A stretch of 64,000 nucleotides of DNA, from the NCBI GenBank assembly GCA_030062745.1, contig CP099843.1:19572997-19636996 (forward strand), read 5' to 3'. The position numbers were made by a program, and so were the translations under genes. The notes under the pieces are model-generated. The model saw only the letters and a program-made list of their open reading frames with translations. It did not search any database and was not told the DNA's origin. The stretch is from Capitulum mitella (taxonomy: Eukaryota; Arthropoda; Thecostraca; Pollicipedomorpha; Pollicipedidae). Positions 11,690 to 21,800 of the stretch are shown piece by piece; the first letter of the stretch is position 1; each line of letters begins with the position of its first letter.

Positions 11690-13025
11690 CTATTCTCGTA
11701 CCCATAACGCTAGAGCGCATTCCCGTATTGTAGGGGGGGGGGGGGTTCGGCCCCATGAGATCTCGAAAACTATCAACTTCATCGCAACAAACGACAGTCG
11801 ATTCGCCATGACATAAACTTCATTGTTATAAAGACATGTTTTGAATATCTTGAGACGGGGGGGAAGTGCACAGGAAGGAAAAAAGCCGAAATGGCGGACA
11901 CTTTTTTACTTGTTACAAGTCGGCTGTTTATGGACAGATTTTGATGCAATTTGCATGCATCTAGAGCTGATCGATGGGAGTTCCTTCATTGGTCAATACA
12001 TTTGGAATTATTAGAAAGCTCACGGGCGTTGAAAAGTTTGGAAAATGAGAGAAGTATTTTTTTGAAAGCTGGATTATTTTCTCCATTTTTTTGACTGATA
12101 ACTGATGATTTAATTATGACTAATAATATGACTGATTATATGATATATGAAAAAAATTAACTTGATCAATTTTTGAAAAAATGAGAGTATTTTTTACTAG
12201 TACTAGTTTATTAGTACTTTTACTTGTACTAGTCACGTTATACCGAAGAAGTACAAATGATACTACAGTGTCCGTATAATAATGGCATAGGCGGCGCCAG
12301 GGACATGAAAAAGGGTAAGTGTTATTGTCATATGTCCATCCGGTCAGTTTACGACCTTTGACTTAAAATGACTTCAAATGGCCTCACAGCCACATGAAAT
12401 TGTCTTGGGCTTATTTCTCAGTGTTTGGAATTTTTTTCAATCATTTGACTTGCCTGCATTTCTAAAAGTCCTGTTGATGACTGTCGTGATAAAGGGTACT
12501 CGCGCGGACATTTTAAGTCATAGCTCCGTGAACCAACCCGGTATCAATCTAGAATTCGGTAACAAGTAAAGGATACTGTGCTGAGTCATATATGCTCATG
12601 ATTCTCCATTTAAAAAATTAGCATCAAAAGCATTTGCTTAAAACCAATCCTGAATTCTGGCCGTTATCTGACCGTGTGAATTGATCTCAGATAAACAAAA
12701 CTGTTTTATGTTCGCCCAGATATTATCTATACACTCACAGAAAATGTAAGTTCCACGTAAAATTCCATTTTTAGCAATCATTTTCCTTTACCTTGGACAG
12801 TGCCAAAAAGGGTTTGAGGTGCCTTTGGAAAAGTTAGCCTGGCTTCGCCTCTAACTGCCACAAAATTACCAAAATTATGAAAATTCTGTATAGTACGTCG
12901 GAAGGATGAGCACGAAAAGTTATTAGGTTTCGTGTAGCTGTTTCAGAATGGCGAGCTGGAATGGCGAGCAAAAAGCAAAGAGGTGCTTCTGAAGCTCCCC
13001 TTCCCCCCTACGGGAATAGGGTTAA
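11690..13025 (+). mobile_element. Dispersed element, family 2, copy 2 (TTAA at right end)
   Basis: This copy has the same block order as copy 1: CGCATTCCCGTATTGTAG followed by a G12 tract at the left, then a GGCGCCAGGGACATGAAAAA block, then GGTGCCTTTGG and CCTGGCTTCGCC. The right end is a C-rich tract, CTACGGGAATAGGG and TTAA (13022-13025). The left CATTCCCGTA-G-rich block and the right C-rich-TACGGGAATA block are inverted with respect to each other, which gives terminal inverted repeats. The AT-rich insert at 12060-12240 is not in copy 1. Confidence 0.65.
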
Positions 13026-13599
13026 AGCCTCGAGCCTTGACGCGCAAATCGTGGTAAGCAATGACTGCTCAAGATTCGAGAATACTGCGTCAGCTGACGA
13101 GAATCTGACAACAATGCAGCAGTGTGTTAAGCGGGCTTTGGGATGAAGGTTAACTCCCATTGATTAGGATGTTGTTTAATGCTCCCTCTCCCCCCCCCCC
13201 TCCGTGCAAGAAAGCGATAGCATCAACAGGAGTTTTTTAACACTGCTTTCTGTGTGATATTGAAGAAGTAAATCAAAGCCATGGAGCACTTTTTTAAATA
13301 TCACTCAAACGAATTCCAAGCGTCTTCAAACCTGAAACGCTTTTTTACATTAATTCCATACCTGAAGAAAAATATGAAGCCTGGGCATGTGTTGTCATAA
13401 AGACAACTACATTTTGGACATCGACACCCCATTTTACTTCGTTACCTCATTGTCCATGCGTTTACATTCCATAGTGACTGTGGCTTGCACTGAAAGCATG
13501 ACCTGATAACATAGCGAATCTATGAATTTCAATCGAGGGGGGAGCGGCCTCATGAGCGGCCTCCGAAACGGGCGCCGCGGGGGGGGGGGGGTAGAACGA

Positions 13600-13880
13600 G
13601 GTAGCCATCGGAGGGGATGGGCGTCTTCAGTTGGGAGGGGGTACCTTTGACACCAGAAACGCTTCTGCGCGGGCGGTGGTACCTTCGGTGTGAAAAGGGG
13701 TGCCTTCAGTTGGGCGGGGGCGCCTTTGGTGGGAAAAGGTGTCTTCAGTTGGGAAGGGTGCCTTTGAAACCAGAGGCGGCGCCTTTTGAGGGCAAGGGTG
13801 ACTTCGGTAGTAAGAAACAAGAATGCCTTCAGTTGGCTGGGACGCCTTCTATGTTGGGAGAGGTTCCTTCAGACTCCTTC
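13600..13880 (+). repeat. Degenerate G-rich minisatellite, unit about 30 bp
   Basis: The blocks GTCTTCAGTTGGGAGGG and GCCTTTG(G/A) alternate from about 13621 to 13880, with copies near 13621, 13701, 13741 and 13821. The array lies between two inverted copies of family 2. Open frames across it are not interpreted as genes. Confidence 0.6.
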
Positions 13881-15060
13881 CGGGGGGAGGGACTTCAGAA
13901 ATCCTCCCAGTTTTTTGCTCGCCTTTTTCAGGATTTTTAGAGGAGCTTCCTGGCTTCGTGAACTGCCTGTCTATTTTTTCTACGTATTATGTCATATTTT
14001 CGCAGTGTTATATTGCGCAGTGGTGGAGCCAGGCCAAGTTTTTGGAAGGCACCTAAGGCATTTTTGGCACTGCTGAATGTAGGAAGCATTGACTAACCAG
14101 AATAGAGTATTCAAGATAGAACTTAAAGAGGACACTCAAACTTAAAAATTAAGAAACTTGAAAACTTGAAAACTTGAACTTAAACTTAATAAACTGAAAG
14201 AAATGTATAGGTAAACAGCAGAGCAAACATACAAGCATATTTTTGTTGCCTTGAGCTTTTCTGCAGGTCAGGTCAAGTTCAAAACAAAAAAGTAGGGTTT
14301 ATGTAGTTTTAAATGGAAAAAACGGAAAATACATGATATAGAGCAGCGTTATTTTCCAGCATTTCAAGTTTCAGGTCGATTTTTGGTCACGTTACGGATC
14401 TATGACTTAAAAAGTTCGCGTGCGCTGTTGTTCCGCACAAACGATCGGAACCGCTTTAATTTATGGAATATGAAATGAGCCCAACGTTATTTTCTTTGAC
14501 TTCTAAATCATTTAAAGTCATAAGACATGAGCTCATTGAATGTGAATGCGACCTCGACAATTTCCCCCTTTTTCATGTCCCTGGCACCGCCTACGCAAAC
14601 AGTGTACGGTCAAAATAATATGAGTTGCATTTCTTAAGTATGAAAAGACTAGTACAAGTAGAAACAGATCTTTAACTTTTATGTTAATTCAGTTTTAAAA
14701 ATACATCCCCCATTTCTCAAGCTATGCGAACGCCTATGAATTTTGCGAAAACGTTAAATGTGTGGGCTAAAGAAAAAATGCCAATCGCTTAGCTCCCGAT
14801 TCATGCCAACTGAATAAAATCTGTCCATAAACATCGGAGTTATAACGAACAAAGAACATCCTCCTCATTCTGACATAGTTTGTTCTTGTCTCCACCCGTC
14901 ACAGTATTTGCTCAATTTCTTTTCATAAAAATTTGTTTTACGTGAACGTGAATCGATTGCCTTTTTGTGATCAAATTGGAAGGTTAGTTTTCGATATCTC
15001 AGGGGAACCGAATAAGCCCCTCGCCCCTTACGAGAATGAGGTGAAGCGTTTTGGGTACTA
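13860..15060 (-). mobile_element. Dispersed element, family 2, copy 3 (inverted)
   Basis: This copy is the reverse complement of the other family-2 copies. It shows GGAGCCAGGCCAAG near 14031 (complement of the CCTGGCTCC block), GGAAGGCACCT, TTTTTCATGTCCCTGGCACC near 14569, and CGAGAATGAGG near 15040. With copy 2 it forms an inverted pair about 0.8 kb apart. Confidence 0.6.
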
Positions 15061-15489
15061 GAAAAGGGTTAAGTAGAAATCAGCGGGAACGCTTTCGGCG
15101 GAGCAGGAGCCGTTTGAGAACAGGAACGCTTACGAAGGTTTCGATCTCCTGACGGCCCGGTGTTTATCCGTCGCCGATTGGCCGGCCGGTCTGACGTTAC
15201 GCGCACCCCGCGGCCAACCGAATCGAACGCCGCACCACACGATATGCGGGAAGGACACGGAAGATTGACGAATCTAACTCAAAATTTCCCAGTTTCAGGG
15301 TGTAATAGAAACACATGTCTGGAAAAGGCGAGGAATGGGTGATATTTTGGATGATGTCGGATAGATAAGACAATCTTTACGCGAATTACGGCGCATGTGA
15401 TTTACACAACAGGTGTCGCAACAGTGTAGCATTGTTCTGCTGCTCTTTATCTTTGGTGGCTTTAGGTAATTTTTGGCTTTGCGAGAACA

Positions 15490-15582
15490 CTTGTTGCGTT
15501 CATACCTTATGATACCTTATACCTTCATACCTTCACCTACCTTTATACCTTCACCCTATACCTTCATACCTTATACCAGACA
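15490..15582 (+). repeat. Degenerate ACCTTCAT/ACCTTAT short tandem repeat
   Basis: Repeats of 7-8 bp of the type CATACCTT, TATACCTT and CACCTACC run for about 90 bp. Confidence 0.7.
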
Positions 15583-15589
15583 TTGTGCA

Positions 15590-16980
15590 ACGTTCCGTAA
15601 AACGTGTAACGTGACCCAAACTAATTTGAATGATCGCTTGGAAATGTCAAACGGACGCCAACAGTATGCTCACGAGGCACCGAGCTTAAACAGTCGCAAA
15701 AAATGTTAATACGTTTCAAGCACTCGCCGTGCAAGCTGTGCATGGAACACGTCGCACTGCTTGTGTGTAGTGTATTTGTGCGTGTGTGTGTGTCAGAGCA
15801 CGTCGGGTAGTCATAACAGTACACATCTACTTTCTCGGCCCTTGACATGGTCGTTATACGTCAATTAAAATTGACCTTAATGCAAAACCATAAACCGAAA
15901 TGTATTTTTTAAGGGTACAAAAGATATCCGAAAAGTTGATTTAACAACATGAGAATGATTACCTGAACCATCGCAAGACTGTCTGATGCAAATAGCGTTT
16001 CCAAAAAGCAAAGCGAGGACGATAATCGTCAAACACACCACAAAGAAATGCATTGCCCGAGCCAGCAGTGCAGACTTTGAATTCAGTCTCGCCTGCGACT
16101 TTGAATCAAGTTGCATGGTCAAGCTGTGTCATGTAGCGAAACTGCACGGTCCCGCGCCCCCCTCTTGTCCTTCTGAATTGGCCAGACCGCGTCATTGGTT
16201 CTACAGGTAGAGAAGGGGGAAAGGATGCTAAATGCCCCTCCCCACAATCAGAAGAAAGTGGAGTCGATGCCCCATTCGCTACTGGTTAAAGGTCAGAGAA
16301 GATAAGGGAGCCCCCAACTACTGTCACAGGCAGGCGCGAAGCCAGGATTTTTCTCGGGGAGGAGGGGTGTTAAATTTTGTCATATGCCACTGACATAATA
16401 CGAAACTTGTAGGAAAAGAAAGAATGTTATGCAGTCAACCTCAACGCACAGAAAAAACAAAATGTTTACTTTTGCACCACGTAGATGTTCACTGTTCCGT
16501 ATGCCTGCGAAATCGCCAAATATCTAGTGTAGACAGCTTGTCTCAGGATGGTGGGGAGCCATGGCCCCATGCCCCCCCCCCCCCCACCTTGGCTACGTCT
16601 CTGATATCAGGAACGAATCGCTGCCTGCGAAGCTTTCTCCGAAGCACCGCTCTGGCGTCTGTCCAAACAGTTACGATAGCGTTCCCGTGAAAAATTGCGC
16701 GCCCGACCGAAGCTGTATGCAACTGTCAGAACTTCGACCTCGCCGCCAGAGGCGTTTTCCATTATCTACTCGTCAGTTCGTGCACAGTAAAAGATCAGTC
16801 ATTAGTTTTGACTGAAATCATTGATCTGGTTATATCATATGGTTTGTAGGAAGCGGGTAGACGACGTGGATATTTCAATGTTCTTTTCACGTCATTAAAG
16901 AAATTATGCATCATGTATTGATTTGTGCATATTAACACGAAACCCAAGATAGCTGCCGGAAAGGCGTCAGCAGGCATCTC
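15590..16980. other. Intergenic, one decayed MITE end
   Basis: GGCGCGAAGCCAGGATTTTT followed by a G-rich tract near 16337-16372 matches the left-end type CAGGGGCGTAGCCAGGA seen at 53215 and on the complement near 54427. A C-rich tract lies at 16570-16585. No coding exon was recognised. Confidence 0.4.
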
Positions 16981-17060
16981 CTAGGAATTTCATGGTAATG
17001 ACTGGGAAGTACTTTTTCCGTACCCGATTGTAAAACCGTAACCACAGTTGTCGCATTCTC

Positions 17061-17290
17061 TTGGAGACAATTGTGATATCGGAAAAGCACAGCATGCTAA
17101 TGGCGGGATGTTCATGGGAGGCTTTTGTTCCGCACGGTTCCTCAGAGGCTCTGGCGGTTGTAGGCGAGCGTCTCACAGGAGAGATCGTTAACTGGATTTC
17201 CGACGCAGGACTGGAAACGAAGGAAAAGTGCTCAGAATTTGTGAGAAGACACGCTGGCGTTCTGTGCAAAGGCGGTAATTGCATCATGGG
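17061..17290 (+). pseudogene. Possible reverse-transcriptase fragment of a non-LTR retrotransposon
   Basis: A 93-codon open frame (17061-17339) encodes, between roughly residues 28 and 65, a pattern like EALAVVGERL-TGEIVNWISDAGL-ETKEKCSEFV. That pattern of a helix, I-x-x-W, (D/A)xGL and then K(T/C)E resembles the segment after the YADD box in R1/Jockey-type reverse transcriptases. The YADD box itself and the flanking RT motifs are not visible, so at most this is a short decayed fragment. The opposite strand also has an open frame (16967-17287) without a recognisable motif. Confidence 0.4.
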
Positions 17291-17659
17291 AGGAAACGTC
17301 GCCCGAGGAACGTCAAAATTTAATGGGGGGAATTTTTAAGCCATGTTTTAACGCAGCGCGATAACTTAATGCTCAAGAAGGAATGGGCTCAGTGCCCCAG
17401 TGCCTCCATTGTTTTACCACCATTGAACGAAGCACAAGGATAGCATGACTGCTGTTTGGAACTCACTTTTATTGCACACCTTTCGTGTAACATCAAAGAA
17501 CCGATGCTAAAAAGTGATAGTTGCTCCTTGAAGAACTCCTTTCAGACCCATGACTGACCACACATTTCCCTTCTCCTCAGAATTCTGTTTCCAGAGCAGC
17601 GGTCCACGTCCTGATTCATGGCTACCCTCCCTTCCACTCAGCGGCGAGTCCACCACTAC

Positions 17660-18650
17660 CCATCCTCACCTGAAGGCCCGCCAGTCGCCGGCCGCAGACC
17701 GGCGATCGTAGGACTGCCTCGAGACGCCGGCGAAACGGTTACAGCGGCCGCCTGCTGGATGGCGGCGGCGCGCCCGCCGCCGGCAAGAGCCGGCCGACGT
17801 CGGCCGGCTGGCTGACTCAAGCAGGCGGCGGTGCGTGTCCGCAGGGCGCCCGGCCCCCGCTGCCGTCTGCGCGCGGCCGCCGCGCTGCGCCCGCTTCCTG
17901 GACATGCCGGCCCGGTTACAGCGTACCGCGCGCCCGGCCGCCGGCCGATCGCATGCCGGCCAGCAGTCGGCCGGCCGGCCGGCCCGGCCGCAGCCCGCCC
18001 GGGGCGAGCCGCCGACCGACCGCCGGCTGAGCGGCCGCCGCCGAGACGACAGCGCGTGCGTCACGGCGTGGCGCGACAGCCGGCGGGCCAGCTTCGCGGC
18101 GGCCCACACTAACCGACTGATCGTCCGCGGTCCGAGGCGTCCACGCGTTCCCCTTCCAAACTCCCAGCTTTGTGGATGCGACCACGGAACGCCGGCATCT
18201 CGGATCTCGAGCCGCCGTCGCGTACCCAACGACCCCTCGGGATTCCTCGTTAACTCCGCAGTCTCTCCGGACCCCTCATTATCTTCGCCGTCTCTCCGGG
18301 TCCATCGTTAGCTCCGCGGTCCGTCCTGCACTCGCGCGAGCTCCACTGTCTCTCGGGACCCCCGCACGGTTTATCTTTCCGCACCGGCGGCGAGTCTGAG
18401 GCGGCGTCTGCCGCCCGGGAGCCGGGACGACGAGCGGGCGGCGGCCGTCTCGCCGGCGGCAGCCGTCCGCAGCAATTACACCAGTCCGCACACACACAGA
18501 GCGAGAAACGGCGCCCGCTGACGGGCCGGACACACGCCATGGGTCACGTGACCGCGCGCCGGCCGGCCGCGCCGGGTCACGTGGGCGGCGGCGGTGGCGG
18601 CGGCGGCGGTGGCGGCGGCCGGCGGCCAGTAGGGCAGCGTCGGTCGCCCG
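17660..18650 (+). promoter_or_regulatory. CpG island upstream of the secreted-protein gene
   Basis: This stretch is extremely rich in CpG and CCGGCCGG-type motifs and is followed by a TATA box and a coding start. Long open frames on both strands here (for example 17666-18229 on the minus strand) are expected from GC-rich DNA that lacks stop codons. They show no domain, so they are not called as genes. A (GGC)n run lies at about 18585-18620. Confidence 0.65.
18543..18583 (+). promoter_or_regulatory. Two CACGTG E-boxes, one a full GTCACGTGAC palindrome
   Basis: CACGTG occurs at 18545-18550 inside the perfect palindrome GTCACGTGAC (18543-18552), and again at 18578-18583 within GGTCACGTGGG. They lie about 110 and 75 bp upstream of the TATA box. 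GTCACGTGAC is the consensus bound by bHLH-ZIP factors of the MiT/TFE and USF type. Whether either site is used here is inference. Confidence 0.5.
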
Positions 18651-18655
18651 GCATG

Positions 18656-18661
18656 TATAAG
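18656..18661 (+). promoter_or_regulatory. TATA box
   Basis: TATAAG follows GCATG, about 53 bp before the ATG. A start near CCACAGTG (about 18687-18694) would be about 30 bp downstream of the TATA box. The 5' UTR would then be only about 20 nt. Confidence 0.6.
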
Positions 18662-18708
18662 AAGCCGGGACGCGCCTGCCGAGGACACCACAGTGCACGT
18701 CAGACGCC

Positions 18709-18811
18709 ATGGCGCCCGGCCGGTCCCGCACCCCGCTGCTGATGCTGCAGCTGCTGCTGCTGGCCGTCTGCAGACCGGCCTGCAGTATGCCGGCCAACAA
18801 CGTGCTGGACG
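18709..18811 (+). CDS. Exon 1 coding part: start codon and signal peptide
   Basis: The ATG lies in GACGCCATGG, a good initiation context and the first ATG after the predicted transcription start. The 34 codons end with the leftover G before the donor GTGAGC (18812), so the intron is phase 1. Confidence 0.7.
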
Positions 18812-21800
18812 GTGAGCTGGCGGCCGCCCGTCCGGCGCGGCGCCCCTTCGGCGAACGACGGTCGCCGCTGTTTACCTGGGCTGACGGGGCATGCGAGCTG
18901 GCTGGAGCCGTTAGTGCCTCCTGGGGCGGCTTCAGAGCGTGTTCCGGGAAGGTGGCGCGAGACGGAGCTAGCCTTTGTTCCCGTTGCGCGCCGCTCCATC
19001 ATTTTTCGGGAATCGCGGTGTGTTTCAGTCGGTTACTTGGATACTGCGCCATCCGTTTTTATGTGCGACGATCCATAGGGATGCTAGGGATGCATTCCCC
19101 TTTTTCTTGTGGAATATGGAATCGCGCCTATGCGTGTTGCGCGGAGGCGTAAAAACATCAGAAGGAAACGTAAGAACATCAATTTTGATCGCGACTGTCA
19201 ATCCATGGCGGTGCCCATCTGGCCTTTGCCAACTTTTGCATGTATTTAACAGCGCCTGAAAGTTCAATCACAGTTGTGTGATATTCTTTAGCCAATGCCA
19301 CAAAGACTAAAAGGGTGTTTTTTTGAACTAGAACCGCAATTTCCGCCGATACTGAAGTTATCAAAGAGCTCTACCAATGCAGTATGTTTTCGTCAATTAA
19401 CCGTAATTTCCAACGGTTCCTGTCTGGTAACATTGCTTTACGCTGTCCAGTCGACCGGAACGATATGCTGCCTCGAATGGCGTTCACCTCAACCTTTCGT
19501 CTCTTGTTGGCCTCCACAAAAACTACGGATGAAACTAGTTTTGCCATTTCATACCGGACAATCATGTGGTTTCTTCCTTCTTGTCCGATCGTTACGGCCG
19601 AACAAATACTGTTCACGAGCGATTTTGTGCAATGCAGTGCTGGGTTCATCCCCCTTCGGCTATTTCGGCAACACTTTGGTAGCGGGAAGAATGCAGTTCA
19701 TCCTTTCAGCCCTCTTGCTTAATTAATGGCGAGTTATTAGTGGTCTGGGCTTTACGTGGTTGTAGAGGCTTACGTCTTGTTTCCGCCTTGTTCTTCACGA
19801 ACCGTTATTTTTTCCGAGTTTGCACCTGCCAGTTGGCTTGCTGAACATGAAGGGGATTTCGTGCACTGCTGCCAACAGTGTAACATTGAATGGTCCTAAA
19901 GTCGACCGTAATTCTTGGATAGGGAATGAAGCGGCGACATCAGCTGGACGGGGTGTGGACTACCGTAATGTATGATAAAACCCTCGAAATAGTTTTACCA
20001 AAAGATTTACGGGAAACAACTTATTGCTTGGTTATTTCAGTGTTGGCTTGATGCTAGCCAGCAGCTTGCAGCAACCGTAGAGTCGGATTCCAACCTAATT
20101 CAGAAATGCAGCACAGACATTAAAATGAAAAGATAAATGGAATGAAAGAAGGTCGCAAAGGAAAAGAGGTTAGACGAACAGAAAAGAGTAGTAAATACCC
20201 CTGAAATGCGGTAGTTTCGTAGATAATTAATCAGTCATTGGCGTTACTCTCTGTTCTTTTTGACTGCCTGGTCATTGCAATTCATGCGATTGGACGTTTA
20301 AGAACACCTTGGCCATATCAGAACCTCTTATCGGAATAGTACCTGTGGTCATAAGCTGCCGTCTTAATAACTGGAAAGTTTGCTCATTCATCTCATACGT
20401 TCGCAAGTGTGGTCATGCATGCATGATCGGACTATAGGACTGGAATCCGAGTCCATGCTAAATTTGGCCTGGCATAGGCTGGATCCTAAGGCTTTCAAGC
20501 TATCCACTGCAACATTTTCGAACTAAATTTATTTCTCAAAAGACGCTGCGAATGTCATACCAGCGAAAAACGCACAAACGAACGACAAGACGCAGACGCA
20601 CTTGTTTGCCTTGCCAATAATATCGTCGATCTTGGGACCAACTGAGCAGGACTTGAAACTGATACGTTGTCTGAAACCACACTGTAATCTCAGAGAGAGC
20701 TGGGAGTTCTCATATATTATTTTAACTGTTTCCTCATTCTTTGTTTATTACGATCTTTGGGGAGGGACATTACACAACGCTATTGAGTGCCTCTCCCAAG
20801 ATATTAAAATTTTGTATTTAAAATAAATGTTTTACTGTTCGATATGGGTATGGTCACCGGCGCATTCATCGCCTAACGGCTGTTCCCGCTCCAGATTCCA
20901 CTCTTATAGCTCCAGATGTATGCCAAGATCGTGAATGATCACCTTTTTACGGTCTTGAAATTTGTCCGTCCGCACAATCAAATACAAACATCTGACGTAT
21001 GGAGGTGATGTGCACAGATGCTTGTGTACATCACCACATCAGATGTTTTTTTCACTTCATGGATTCATCCCATCCTGCCGCCGTTTTAAGGCATGTCCTG
21101 AAGATCTCTTTCCGCCACTTCCAGTGCTTGTGCTCACGCCGTACTCTTCCCCCGCGCGACATGACCGTGTCGTCATTCTGAGCAGCTGGTACCCCCAGAT
21201 TCGGACCGATCACCGAGGTGCGAGCGGGGGGGGGGGGAGAGTGCCGGTCAGACGAGTCGGACGGTCACCTGGCCGACGGTCCAGCACGGTGCTGCGTACA
21301 CAGCGCTTCCCTGCCACCTCCGCCCTGGTCTCTGTTCTCCTGGTTTGCCGAGTCCCAGCTGGCAGTGGCGCGCGTTTTCCGGAGCTGTCGGCTGCGCAGA
21401 AGGGCTCCTGGGGCGTGGACCGGACTCTGCGGCGCCTGGCCTGCGGACATGTGCCGGTGGTCAGCGGCTGGCCGGCTGCTCCCCCCCCCCTTCCCCCCAC
21501 TTACCGCCGGCTGGAATTCACGCGGGCGCTGATTCAAAAGCGGCGACGGCAGCGGTATCCGGCACGTTCTGACCGGCCCCATTCAGTGAACTGAGCCCTT
21601 GGCCACCGTCACGCAGAGCTGCTCTTGCCGCGTATGCCTCCGTGCATTGCTGCAGTTTTTTTGTAGTATTGGACACCTACGATAATTTCGGAAACGTTCC
21701 TTCCCTTCCTCCAAGCAGAGACTTACCGCGGTCCTGGGTCTTCAGGCGGCTTTGCCTGCACTGAAAGTTGCGGGAAGACAGTGGCATTATGGTTTTAAAC

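Noticed and set aside
17666-18229. 187-codon minus-strand open frame
   Set aside because: It lies wholly in the CpG island, where stop codons are rare, is R/A/P/G-rich in every frame, and has no motif.
18279-18800. 173-codon minus-strand open frame across the promoter
   Set aside because: It is antisense to the TATA box and signal-peptide exon and is explained by GC-rich composition.
20962-21594. 210-codon plus-strand open frame in intron 1
   Set aside because: There is no recognisable domain or regular splice context, it contains a G10 tract, and other frames overlap it equally.
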